64,000 nt of DNA from Sphingomonas sp. HITSZ_GF (GTDB taxonomy: Bacteria; Pseudomonadota; Alphaproteobacteria; Sphingomonadales; Sphingomonadaceae), in NCBI RefSeq assembly GCF_029543155.1, contig NZ_JARQXA010000001.1, forward strand, positions 1 through 64,000, read 5' to 3'. The translations under genes were made by a program, and so were the position numbers. Positions 51,444-59,607 of the stretch are shown piece after piece (position 1 is the stretch's first letter; each line of letters opens with the position of its first letter). Under the pieces are notes generated by a model, which saw only the letters and a program-made list of their open reading frames with translations, was not told where the DNA came from and searched no databases.

Positions 51444-53498
51444 GTGAGCCAAGTATCAGAAATAATCGTCAAATGGACGCCGGAAGCATCAGGTCGCGTA
51501 TCTTCGATCCAGATTCAGAGCCGCATCGCGGGCACGCAGGAATGGACTGAACAAGCCGGTTCATTTGATCCCAAGATTGGCGAATTCCGTTTCACATCGA
51601 ACGCTCCCGCGACCGATGTTGAAGTGCGCGTCCGCTATCGAATGCTCGACGGAATTTATTCGGGTTGGAGCACAGATCACGTCGTAACCGCGCCCGCTGG
51701 TGTAATCATAGGCGAGGATGTGCTGAACGGTGATGGCACCGTTTGGGTGCCCCCGGCGATCGATCTCACTGAAGTTCAAAGCCTCATTGATACGGCTAAG
51801 GCCGATCTTGAGGCCAACCTCGCCGATGTCGCGAGCGATGTCGTTGATGCGAAGGATGAGGCGCAGCAGGCCCGCACCGATCTCGCCGCTGAAGTTACTC
51901 GCGCACAGGGCGCGGAAGGCGCGCTCAACACCTCGATCGTCTCCGCGCAAACGACCGCAGACGGCGCGGTCACGCTGATCAACGATAAGGTCACGCTACT
52001 CACCAACGCAGATACCGCACTGGCCAACCGTTCCGCGACGCTTGAGGCCCAGATGGCGGGCACGCAGGCGAGCAATCTCTCGTCCCGCATCTCTACCGTT
52101 GAGACGGCCACGACCGATGGGCGCTTTGCCGCTGCGTCACGCGCGACGGCCCTTGAGGCTCAGCTTGCAGGCACGCAGTCGAGTGCGCTGCAAACCCGCA
52201 TCTCAAATGAAGAGATCGCCCGGACTGGCGCAGATACGACGCTTGGAAACCGGGCCAGCGCGCTCGAAAGTCAGATGGCGGGCACGCAGGGTAGCGCTTT
52301 GCTCACCCGGATCAGCACCGAGGAAACCACTCGCCTAAGCGCCGACACCGCATTGGCCAATCGGTCCAGCTTGCTTGAGAGCACGATCGGCGCAGCGAGC
52401 GGGGCATTGAACGCAAACCCTGCCTTCAGCGTCTGGGACAGCGCCAGCGGGCTTCCGTTCGGCTGGGCTTGGTGGACTCCCACGACCCTCACGCGGATCG
52501 CGAGCCCCTCCAACGCTGGCGGCTACATTGCCCGCATCGTGACCACCACCGCAGAGGGCGGTTTCTTCCAGACGGTCGCGGGGCTGAATGCGGGCGACTG
52601 GTGCGTGATCGATGTCACGGCTTCGCTACAGGGCGGCACGTGGCAGGGGGCAGGCGTCACCATGAGTGGCGTCCAGAATTTCAACTTCGCCGCGCTCGCC
52701 GATGTCGCAGGCACCGTGTCGTCGTCGAAGTCGGGTGTTCGACGCTGGTCGTTCCTCTTCCAGACTGATGGCTCTGCGAACTTCCATCCAATGGCGAATT
52801 GGAGCGGGTTCGGCACGACCACGGCCAAGACGATCGACTTCTATCGTTGCTCGATCCGACCGGCCACGGCTGGCGAAATCGCGGCACAGAAGGCCAACAC
52901 TGATATCGGAACGCTGACTTCGCGCATCTCGACCGAGGAAACTACCCGCAGCAATGCCGATAGCGCTCTTGCGACGCGTGCCAATGCGCTTGAGGCACAG
53001 ATGTCAGGCACGCAGGCGAGCAACCTCTTGTCGCGCATTCAGACCGTGGAAACCGCTACTACTGATGGACGCTTCGCGACCGCATCAAGGGCGGCAACTC
53101 TTGAAGCCCAGATGGCAGGCACGCAGGCGAGCAATCTTTCATCGCGAATCTCGACCGTAGAAACTGCAACTACTGATGGTCGCTTCGCGGCGGCATCGAG
53201 CCTGTCATCCCTTAGTAGCTCAGTTGGTGGATTGGCTTCCACCGTCTCAACGCAGGGAAGCACGATCGCCGATCTTCAAGGGCGTGCCGCCGCTTATTGG
53301 TCTGTGCAGTCGGTGGCCGGTAGTGGCCGCGCGCAGCTTACCGTTCACGCTGATGCCAACGGCGGCGGTGGCGTCGATATCGTCGGCGATGTGAGGATCA
53401 CTGGCTCTTCATCGACCGGCACCACACTGATTACCGGAAACGGCATCTTTGGCTTCTACGCCAACGGCGTTCCGGCCTTTAAGCTGGGTCTTATCTGA
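51444..53498 (+). CDS. Tail fibre/tip protein with coiled-coil repeats
   Basis: 684 residues. An FN3-like N-terminus (VSEIIVKWTPEASGRVSSIQ) is followed by tandem ~38-residue repeats (LEAQMAGTQASNLSSRIS, then TVETATTDGRFAAASRA) in two blocks separated by a beta-sandwich region (370-490). Two repeats are almost identical in DNA, a site for slippage or recombination. It should extend the tail tip to contact the cell. TAAATAT is 3 nt before GTG 51444. Confidence 0.78.
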   Translation: MSQVSEIIVKWTPEASGRVSSIQIQSRIAGTQEWTEQAGSFDPKIGEFRFTSNAPATDVEVRVRYRMLDGIYSGWSTDHVVTAPAGVIIGEDVLNGDGTVWVPPAIDLTEVQSLIDTAKADLEANLADVASDVVDAKDEAQQARTDLAAEVTRAQGAEGALNTSIVSAQTTADGAVTLINDKVTLLTNADTALANRSATLEAQMAGTQASNLSSRISTVETATTDGRFAAASRATALEAQLAGTQSSALQTRISNEEIARTGADTTLGNRASALESQMAGTQGSALLTRISTEETTRLSADTALANRSSLLESTIGAASGALNANPAFSVWDSASGLPFGWAWWTPTTLTRIASPSNAGGYIARIVTTTAEGGFFQTVAGLNAGDWCVIDVTASLQGGTWQGAGVTMSGVQNFNFAALADVAGTVSSSKSGVRRWSFLFQTDGSANFHPMANWSGFGTTTAKTIDFYRCSIRPATAGEIAAQKANTDIGTLTSRISTEETTRSNADSALATRANALEAQMSGTQASNLLSRIQTVETATTDGRFATASRAATLEAQMAGTQASNLSSRISTVETATTDGRFAAASSLSSLSSSVGGLASTVSTQGSTIADLQGRAAAYWSVQSVAGSGRAQLTVHADANGGGGVDIVGDVRITGSSSTGTTLITGNGIFGFYANGVPAFKLGLI

Positions 53499-53803
53499 TG
53501 GCGCAGGGCCTTCAGCTATTCGACACCAACGGCTTCATGTTCCTCGATACGGACTCGTCCGTCGCGTGCGTTCTCGGTTCGGTCGTGGTCGGTGGATCGG
53601 ATCAGACGCAGAGTGGCAGCTTCACTGATTTGAAGCTCTCGCTCGGTCGCCCGTTTGCGGTGGTGACATCGGTCGAGGTGAATTCCTTCATCGGCTACAA
53701 GGTCAACGTATCGATCTCGGGAACTACCGTGTCGTGGAGTTTCCCCGCGAATACCGGTAGCAATCCATATCCGCGCTGCCGGTTCATCTACGGACTGAGG
53801 TGA
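53498..53803 (+). CDS. Small tail protein
   Basis: 101 residues, beta-rich (AQGLQLFDTNGFMFLDTDSS). Probably a tail-tip decoration; no named family recognised. Stop-start overlap with the fibre gene (TGATG). Confidence 0.6.
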   Translation: MAQGLQLFDTNGFMFLDTDSSVACVLGSVVVGGSDQTQSGSFTDLKLSLGRPFAVVTSVEVNSFIGYKVNVSISGTTVSWSFPANTGSNPYPRCRFIYGLR

Positions 53804-53825
53804 TCGGCGGGTAGGTAAATACTGG

Positions 53826-54587
53826 ATGTCAGTCGTATTCCAGACCTTCCGCCCGGATGGCACTCTTCAGCTTGATTCCACGATCCCGCCTTTCTGCTTT
53901 CACTCGAAGGCAACCGTTACCACCGTTTCCACTACCGGCTTTTCCCCACATTGGTCGAATTCATCGCCGTCGAGCGCGTTGATTCCGATGACATATGATG
54001 CCGATGAGTTGATCGCGGTGCAGATGCCGACCGGCTATGGTTATGCGCGCTATGCCGATCTTCAATACCCCGGAAGTAGCACGTGGTATCATATCTACCA
54101 CACCGATGCGCCGGTTGGATCGACCGTCACCTATTACAAGTTCGTAAGAGGCACCGACCTTGCGACCGCCTCACATCCAGTTGGTCTCGAACTCTTCAAC
54201 GAAGCTGGGGTGCGAACCTACGCATCGTCCATGAGGCCCGCCATCATCACCGGTATGGCGAGTAATGTTGGAACGGTCACGACCATGACCGCTGGCAGGT
54301 CATATGCCTCGATCGCGCCATCTCTGGCGGGGCACGAGCGGTATTATTTCGACGGTAGCAGCGCGCCGATCGAGAACGACAAAGGGCAGATAATTGGCTG
54401 GGAATATTACGGATACTCAGACAGTAAGTTGTATGGCGTTCGGTGGAACAACAGCTATACGGCTGAACTTGTAGGCGTCTCGTTCAGCGACATGAACATC
54501 AGCGCAGGCTCGCCGCAGCCCTCATATTCTGAGTTCTTCAACATTCCGATCAGCGACGTGATGTATCTCGATGTGACGGGGCTTTGA
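53826..54587 (+). CDS. Putative tail fibre/receptor protein
   Basis: 253 residues, aromatic and beta-rich (HSKATVTTVSTTGFSPHWSN, WEYYGYSDSKLYGVRWNNSY). Its opening (FRPDGTLQLDS) resembles that of the preceding protein, so both may attach to the same platform. TAAATAC is 3 nt before ATG 53826 and lies in a CTGGA/TCCAG dyad. Confidence 0.6.
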   Translation: MSVVFQTFRPDGTLQLDSTIPPFCFHSKATVTTVSTTGFSPHWSNSSPSSALIPMTYDADELIAVQMPTGYGYARYADLQYPGSSTWYHIYHTDAPVGSTVTYYKFVRGTDLATASHPVGLELFNEAGVRTYASSMRPAIITGMASNVGTVTTMTAGRSYASIAPSLAGHERYYFDGSSAPIENDKGQIIGWEYYGYSDSKLYGVRWNNSYTAELVGVSFSDMNISAGSPQPSYSEFFNIPISDVMYLDVTGL

Positions 54588-54653
54588 TCTCCAAGATGAT
54601 GTTCCGCAGCATCACGAAGCGCGTGGAGTAGGGCGCTCCGAATAAATACATCC

Positions 54654-55001
54654 ATGGGTAATCAGGTAATCACCGCAGACACTATCTCGGTCCATGGACG
54701 TGGCTCGCTTCAACTTCCTTTCAAGCTCACCCGGAACGGTGAGCAATTCGATCTATCGACGTTGACGTTAGCATTCGAAGTCGATGGCATCCCTCTTATT
54801 GGGACGGTGGTCGCTGATCCGGGCGACCCGAAGGGAATCTTGATCCAACTGACAGGCGATCAGGTCGCCAAGTTGACAAAGCCCGGCACCCGCTTTGCGC
54901 TGCGAAACACCACCGTGGCCAACTTTCCCGACGTTTTGTGGGACGGGAAGATCAAGATGTTCGGCTACGCCGATGATCCTGATGCGACGGAGGACGCATA
55001 A
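54654..55001 (+). CDS. Hypothetical tail-associated protein (115 aa)
   Basis: A beta-rich protein (HGRGSLQLPFKLTRNGEQFD), similar in style to small fibre-attachment proteins. TAAATAC is 4 nt before ATG 54654. It overlaps the next gene by one base (TAATG). Confidence 0.6.
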   Translation: MGNQVITADTISVHGRGSLQLPFKLTRNGEQFDLSTLTLAFEVDGIPLIGTVVADPGDPKGILIQLTGDQVAKLTKPGTRFALRNTTVANFPDVLWDGKIKMFGYADDPDATEDA

Positions 55002-57208
55002 TGTCCGTTAATGTCGATCAGACCACTTTCACCGTCATCGCTTCGTTGGACAGCAACGAAGTTTCGTTGGTTGAGGAACGTCCGACCATCAGCGTCGTGA
55101 ATGGCGGCGAAGAAGTCGTCATCACAGACATGCGCGGGCCGCCCGGTGCCAACGGCTCGGACGGTGAAGATGGGGCCACGCCCCAACTTCGCAGTAGCGG
55201 GGGCTACATTCAGACCAGCACGAACGGTATCAACTGGACCAACCTTGTTGCCCTGTCCGCGCTGACCGGTGCCAAGGGCGATAAAGGCGAGGCGGGCAAT
55301 ACGCCCGATCTTCGGCTCAGCGGCGACTATATCCAGTTCAGTCTCGATGATGGAGCGACGTGGGCGAACCTGATCCAGCTTGCCGAAATTCAGGGTCCTC
55401 GCGGTGCGCAGGGCCCGGATGGCCATACGCCACAAATCAGGATCGCCGATGGCTACATTCAGGTTCGCTACTTCGTCGAAGATGAAGAGATCGAATATGA
55501 ATGGGTCAACCTGATTGCGTTGGCTGATCTCAAGGGCGTCAAAGGTGACAAGGGCGATCGCGGTGACGATGCGGTTATCCCGGCCAATGTTGTCACGACT
55601 GACGGCGCGAGCTTCACCGGATCAGTAACCAGCGGAGGTAGCTTCTCTGCCGCTGGTTTACTCTACTCCGGGTCGAGCGGTAATTTCGGCGAGGTTCAGC
55701 TTGTCGCGTCCGACATCGCGAACGCGCAATCATTTTCGATGCGGCAAGGTATTATCGGCCAGTCAAACGGGGGCTGGTCCCTCCGCGATCTAACCAACGG
55801 CGCGGACCGCATCGAAGTTCAGCCATCGGGAAACGTCAATATACCGGGCGCTCTCTCTCAGGCAGGTAATCAAGTCTGGCACGCGGGCAACTTTGTCCCC
55901 GGCGATTATGCTCCGCTTTCGGGAGCCGCCTTCACCGGGGCATTAGGATCGCCTGCATACTATACGGGCGACACCAATGCAGTTTTCGCTTTCAATGGCG
56001 GCAATCCTGTCCTCGGGTTCGATAGCGGCGACTACCTCGATTACCAGCGCGGTTCGAACCAGTTTCGTTGGGTCATCGGCAACACTCAGGTTGCATCGCT
56101 GAATGCTGGTGGCCTGACACTCGGCGGCGCGGCCACCATTCAAGGAAAAACCAATCTCGCCGCGTCTACAAGCTCGGGTGCATCGCTCAACGTCCCAACC
56201 GGCACGGCTCCAAGCTCACCCGTGGAAGGCGACATCTGGCGCGACAGCACCGGGCTTTATCTCCGCAAGTCGGGCGCTACGCGCAGCATCTTGACGAACG
56301 ATGCTGCGACCATGGCCGGGCGCTTTGTCACCTCCGCGAGCACTACTGGTGGCGCGGGCCTGAATATCCCGCATGGCACCGCGCCGACCACGCCTTCAAA
56401 CGGTGACGTTTGGACAACCTCGGCGGGTGTCTTCGCGCGCGTCAATGGCGTGACCAAGCAAATCGACGGCGCTACCAGCAACTTCACGTCGAAAGTCAAT
56501 TTCGCGGCACCGACGACATCAGCCGCGTCGATCAATCTCGGTGTCTCATCGAACACGCCAAGCGCGCCCATCAACGGTGATGTGTGGATGGATGACTTTG
56601 GTCTGAACTACATGGTCTACGATACCGTTTATCAGGTGCCGATCTCGGCTGCGGTCCCTTACTTGAGCAATACGTGGACGAACGCCAACACCTACAATGG
56701 CCCCTCGGGCAGGATTGTTCTCGCGGGTGTCTCGGGTGGTAAGGGCCGCCTCAATATCGGTTCGGCCACCGCTGGCCCGGCTCTGCCCGATGCTGGTGAT
56801 ATCTGGGCGCAGTCGAACGTCCTGAAGTATCGGAAGGGCTCGACCACCGTTGATATTCTCACCAGTGATCTTGCGATCGGTGGACTCAAGACTGGCACGC
56901 TCAACACGGCATGGAATCCTACCAACACGCTTGTCTACAGCTTCGGCATCAACAAACGGATCGAGATCGACGCGAGCGGCACGTCGAGTATGGCTGGCTA
57001 CAACTACGTGTTCACCTCGGATGACACTGGCGTAACCGATGGTGACAGCTTCGAGATCGTGTTTAGGAACCTTCAGAACGCCGTCTCGATGCGCGTCAAC
57101 GGAGCCGCCTACATCGCAAAGAGCACCACCGGCAACGGCACTGTGCGGGCGGTATATGTCACCGATCATTGGGTTTATCAGTGGATGGCTGCGCCGCCGA
57201 CATCGTGA
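55001..57208 (+). CDS. Tail fibre with collagen-like repeats
   Basis: 735 residues. An N-terminal adaptor is followed by four short collagen-like Gly-X-Y stretches (GPPGANGSDGEDG, GAKGDKGEAG, GPRGAQGPDG, GVKGDKGDRG), each linked to a ~35-residue beta unit (GGYIQTSTNGINWTNLV type). Repeated head-fibre-like modules follow (LNVPTGTAPSSPVEGDIW) and a beta C-terminus. A trimeric receptor-binding fibre is likely. Confidence 0.82.
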   Translation: MSVNVDQTTFTVIASLDSNEVSLVEERPTISVVNGGEEVVITDMRGPPGANGSDGEDGATPQLRSSGGYIQTSTNGINWTNLVALSALTGAKGDKGEAGNTPDLRLSGDYIQFSLDDGATWANLIQLAEIQGPRGAQGPDGHTPQIRIADGYIQVRYFVEDEEIEYEWVNLIALADLKGVKGDKGDRGDDAVIPANVVTTDGASFTGSVTSGGSFSAAGLLYSGSSGNFGEVQLVASDIANAQSFSMRQGIIGQSNGGWSLRDLTNGADRIEVQPSGNVNIPGALSQAGNQVWHAGNFVPGDYAPLSGAAFTGALGSPAYYTGDTNAVFAFNGGNPVLGFDSGDYLDYQRGSNQFRWVIGNTQVASLNAGGLTLGGAATIQGKTNLAASTSSGASLNVPTGTAPSSPVEGDIWRDSTGLYLRKSGATRSILTNDAATMAGRFVTSASTTGGAGLNIPHGTAPTTPSNGDVWTTSAGVFARVNGVTKQIDGATSNFTSKVNFAAPTTSAASINLGVSSNTPSAPINGDVWMDDFGLNYMVYDTVYQVPISAAVPYLSNTWTNANTYNGPSGRIVLAGVSGGKGRLNIGSATAGPALPDAGDIWAQSNVLKYRKGSTTVDILTSDLAIGGLKTGTLNTAWNPTNTLVYSFGINKRIEIDASGTSSMAGYNYVFTSDDTGVTDGDSFEIVFRNLQNAVSMRVNGAAYIAKSTTGNGTVRAVYVTDHWVYQWMAAPPTS

Positions 57209-57260
57209 GGCGGGCCCGTGACGACAGGCGGTGGATAGTGCCCGGAGGATAAATATCCTC

Positions 57261-57425
57261 ATGAAATCGATCCTCAGCGCCGCGAAGTCGGCTTTCGACC
57301 TGCTTGGCAACCCGAAGACCAAGAACGTTCTTTTGCTCGTTCTCGCGCTCGCCAGCGCTTTTGGCGTGCTGGCTCCGGAGACTGCCACGAGCTTGCGCGA
57401 CGCAGTGACCGGGTTCGTCCTCTAA
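57261..57425 (+). CDS. Small holin-like membrane protein (54 aa)
   Basis: KSILSAAKSAFDLLGNPKTK is followed by one hydrophobic helix (NVLLLVLALASAFGVLAPET). Location after the fibres suits a holin. TAAATAT is 4 nt before ATG 57261, within GAGGAT/ATCCTC, which would also hide a GGAGG ribosome site. Confidence 0.6.
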   Translation: MKSILSAAKSAFDLLGNPKTKNVLLLVLALASAFGVLAPETATSLRDAVTGFVL

Positions 57426-57754
57426 TGGCCTCTGACAGCACTCCGGTTGAGATGCGCGATCTTCTCATTCGTCTCGATGAGAAAGTTCAGAACGGCTTTG
57501 CCTCGATCACCACGCAGCTTTCACAGATCAGCCAGCAACAGGCCGATCACGATCGCCGCATTCACGCGCTTGAGATCGAGGTGTCAGATCGTCCGCATTA
57601 CAAGGCGGAATTCCGGAAAGTGCAGGACGATCAATCGGACCTGTCCAAGACGGTTGAGCGCATGATGACCACGGTAAATGTCGGCAAATGGGTGGTCGGT
57701 CTGCTTGGTGTTGGCGGCGTCGGCGCAATCGTGAAAACGATCCTCGGACTGTGA
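57425..57754 (+). CDS. Coiled-coil membrane protein, holin accessory-like
   Basis: 109 residues: an N-terminal helix-rich region (DLLIRLDEKVQNGFASITTQ), a charged coiled coil, and a C-terminal transmembrane helix (VGKWVVGLLGVGGVGAIVKT), like XhlA-type lysis proteins. Starts in a TAATG overlap. A partner endolysin is not adjacent; it is at 28669. Confidence 0.65.
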   Translation: MASDSTPVEMRDLLIRLDEKVQNGFASITTQLSQISQQQADHDRRIHALEIEVSDRPHYKAEFRKVQDDQSDLSKTVERMMTTVNVGKWVVGLLGVGGVGAIVKTILGL

Positions 57755-57755
57755 G

Positions 57756-58319
57756 CTACGCGGCGGTCAGGTCGCCAGCCAGCCCGAACATGCCACCTTT
57801 CGGTAGGAAGGAGCCCGATTGCAGCGCGGCGAGCACTGCGGAGGCTCGATGCTGCATTAGGGCGTCGGTGATCTCTTTTAGCCTCAGCGTGAGCCGATCC
57901 ATCTCGGCATAGTGCCCATCGAAAATTTCATCCGTCCAAAGCTCTTCTGGGAGATCGAGCTTCCCCTTCGCCCTCACAAGATGGAACTCCACGCCGTCTG
58001 CGTGGGGGAGGAAGATGTTATGCGCGAGGATGTTTCGTTTCTCCGTCATCGTCACGACCGATTTCAGGTCCTTCCGGGCCTCCTTTAGCCAATCGTCTTC
58101 GGTAATGGGACGCATGTTCAGCGCGGTTTGCACGATGTAAATCTTGCCCCGCATATCGATGTTGCTCGTGACGACGAGCCCTTCGAGATTTTTCATTTCG
58201 AGCAGGCGCGTGAGCATGTTGTTCAACGCCGTTTCCATGCCCGCGAAGTGAAGCAGGAACTGGCCTACCGCGAGATATGCCTTTTGCTCGCGCGTCATAT
58301 TCGGTGCGTAATGCGGCAT
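57756..58319 (-). CDS. HEPN-domain putative RNase
   Basis: The 187-residue protein is helical (AYLAVGQFLLHFAGMETALN, then NIDMRGKIYIVQTALNMRPI) and contains RNILAH (Arg95-His100), the R-x4-H motif of HEPN ribonucleases, in EKRNILAHNIF. HEPN proteins act in toxin-antitoxin and abortive-infection systems. It is the last of a three-gene leftward operon placed against the late genes, a typical moron site. ATG 58319 is preferred over 58385, which overlaps the previous gene. The activity is inferred. Confidence 0.7.
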   Translation of the reverse strand: MPHYAPNMTREQKAYLAVGQFLLHFAGMETALNNMLTRLLEMKNLEGLVVTSNIDMRGKIYIVQTALNMRPITEDDWLKEARKDLKSVVTMTEKRNILAHNIFLPHADGVEFHLVRAKGKLDLPEELWTDEIFDGHYAEMDRLTLRLKEITDALMQHRASAVLAALQSGSFLPKGGMFGLAGDLTAA

Positions 58320-58324
58320 TTGCC

Positions 58325-58636
58325 TTAGCTCTTCGTGACGGTGCCCGTCAGCGCGGGCACGTTTCCGGTATTGATCCAGTTCCAAATGATCGGGTCCAAG
58401 GAGCCTCCCATCTGTGTTGGGATCGCGTGTGTCAGCAGAAATGGCGAACCGTCGAACAATCCCCGAAACATCTCGGAGAGCGGACCCGTCATCTCTGTGC
58501 TCTTCAACACATAGGTTCCAAGGAAGGGACTATACCATCCGAGCACCCGGCGGCTTTCCTTGATCAGGGTGAGCAACTGCGTGCCCGTCACCCGAGCATC
58601 GATGGGATTGTAAGAGAGGACATAGGTGTAAATCAT
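58325..58636 (-). CDS. SinR-like/Cas2-like ferredoxin-fold small protein
   Basis: 103 residues. IYTYVLSYNPIDARVTGTQL, then YVLKSTEMTGPLSEMFRGLF and SPFLLTHAIPTQMGG suggest the beta-alpha-beta layout of the SinR-like family, which shares the Cas2/VapD-type fold (not the Bacillus SinR repressor). Its first strand ends in SYN where nuclease relatives have SYD. ATG overlaps the upstream stop (ATGA). A partner or antitoxin role is a guess. Confidence 0.55.
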   Translation of the reverse strand: MIYTYVLSYNPIDARVTGTQLLTLIKESRRVLGWYSPFLGTYVLKSTEMTGPLSEMFRGLFDGSPFLLTHAIPTQMGGSLDPIIWNWINTGNVPALTGTVTKS

Positions 58637-59001
58637 TGCGTCCCATCCCTCAGAGCCGGGTTTGTCCCGAGGTTGCCGTTCTCGATGGTGACTTGTTTGA
58701 TTTGGTCGCCATCACGGACGGCCAGTTGCGAAAGCGCCATCTTAGCTTCGACGTGCTTCTCATTTTGAAGCCTGTCCGGATCAGTCAGGGTGAAGTAACT
58801 AATTTGGATGATGGCCAAAATTAGCGGGGCGAGCGCCGCGACGACAAGCGCGACCTGTGTCCAGCCCTGAGCCCAATGCGCCGCCACGAGAAATGATGGC
58901 GTGCAGATTAGCGCTAAGACCAGTGTAGGATTTAGCGCACTGCTTGTGGTGATTGAGCGCTGAGCGCCCGCTACTGTCCCCTGCATTCCCCAACTATGCA
59001 T
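58633..59001 (-). CDS. Two-helix membrane protein of the HEPN operon
   Basis: 122 residues: two adjacent hydrophobic helices (LNPTLVLALICTPSFLVAAH and VALVVAALAPLILAIIQISY), then a charged cytoplasmic tail (DRLQNEKHVEAKMALSQLAV). It heads the operon. I start at ATG 59001; the region upstream is shared with the rightward gene at 59103. A sensor or effector anchored in the membrane would fit an exclusion system (inference). Confidence 0.6.
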   Translation of the reverse strand: MHSWGMQGTVAGAQRSITTSSALNPTLVLALICTPSFLVAAHWAQGWTQVALVVAALAPLILAIIQISYFTLTDPDRLQNEKHVEAKMALSQLAVRDGDQIKQVTIENGNLGTNPALRDGTQ

Positions 59002-59065
59002 GTTGGCCAAGGCATTCACAACCGGGCACGCTGCCAGCCATTCACACAATCCACAACGCGCTGGT

Positions 59066-59080
59066 GTTCCCGCTTCGTTC
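59066..59080. promoter_or_regulatory. LexA-type SOS box (GTTC-N7-GTTC)
   Basis: GTTCCCGCTTCGTTC is an exact GTTC-N7-GTTC direct repeat, the alphaproteobacterial LexA site. It lies in the 101-bp divergent region between the HEPN operon and the gene at 59103, just before TATATC (a possible rightward -10). SOS control of either or both is inferred. Confidence 0.55.
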
Positions 59081-59102
59081 TTTTGAGCGTATATCGGGCC
59101 CT

Positions 59103-59294
59103 ATGTCGATTCGCCCCGATCCCGCCGATATGGCCTCCGCGATCCTCGCCGCACCGGGCTGGTGCCGTGTCGGGATAACCGTCGATAACGAGCGCATGCG
59201 TGAGCGTGCGGCGCTGGAATTGGCGCTGTCGATCGCGGAGCATCTAAACCCGCCTCCGAAAGACGCAGCGGATCAGCTTCCATTAGCGTTCTGA
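59103..59294 (+). CDS. DUF6771-like small protein
   Basis: 63 residues: DMASAILAAPGWCRVGITVD and RMRERAALELALSIAEHLNP match a small protein type frequent in sphingomonads and their phages. Function unknown. It is the first gene of a rightward set (59103-60241) below the LexA-type site. Confidence 0.6.
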   Translation: MSIRPDPADMASAILAAPGWCRVGITVDNERMRERAALELALSIAEHLNPPPKDAADQLPLAF

Positions 59295-59295
59295 G

Positions 59296-59595
59296 GTGGG
59301 CGCGAATGTTCGCTTTCGCCAACTCTCCGACTTCCAGCGCAACAAGGCGAACTTGTTCGTTGAGTGTCGAGCCTGCCCAAATTGCTCGGTGCTCGATACC
59401 GACAAGGTTGTTCGGTGGTTCTGGTGCCATGGTTGGAATCAGGCGCTCGAAGTTGTTGGCGGGCACATGCGGTGCAGAATTTGCCGGGGCCGCCCCGGTC
59501 GCATCCGCCCCACGCCACAGCCGCCGACAAACCCAGCATGGATGCAGCACGAATATGAGTGGGGCCGCTTGGTGAAGCGGCTTCGGAATTGGTGA
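59296..59595 (+). CDS. Zinc-ribbon-like protein (99 aa)
   Basis: Two Cys pairs (CRACPNC and CRICRGRPG) and a Trp-rich centre (VVRWFWCHGWNQALEVV) suggest a zinc ribbon that binds nucleic acid or protein. It starts at GTG 59296, one nt after the previous stop. Confidence 0.6.
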   Translation: MGANVRFRQLSDFQRNKANLFVECRACPNCSVLDTDKVVRWFWCHGWNQALEVVGGHMRCRICRGRPGRIRPTPQPPTNPAWMQHEYEWGRLVKRLRNW

Positions 59596-59607
59596 AAGGA
59601 ATGTCCG

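Larger units (their letters stand above)
35842..57260 (+). promoter_or_regulatory. Start-associated TAAATAY boxes of the late operon
   Basis: The 7-mer TAAATAY occurs at 35842, 38066, 39741, 40966 (TAAATAA), 42875, 44158, 45748, 48080, 49346, 51434 and 53816, each exactly 3 nt before a start codon, and at 37456, 54643 and 57250, exactly 4 nt before one. One more is on the minus strand (29168-29174), 4 nt before the endolysin. Four of these starts that I checked lack a Shine-Dalgarno altogether. In six cases the TAA is also the upstream stop codon. Function is unknown: translation signal, -10 element of near-leaderless transcripts, or recombination linker. Confidence 0.85.
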
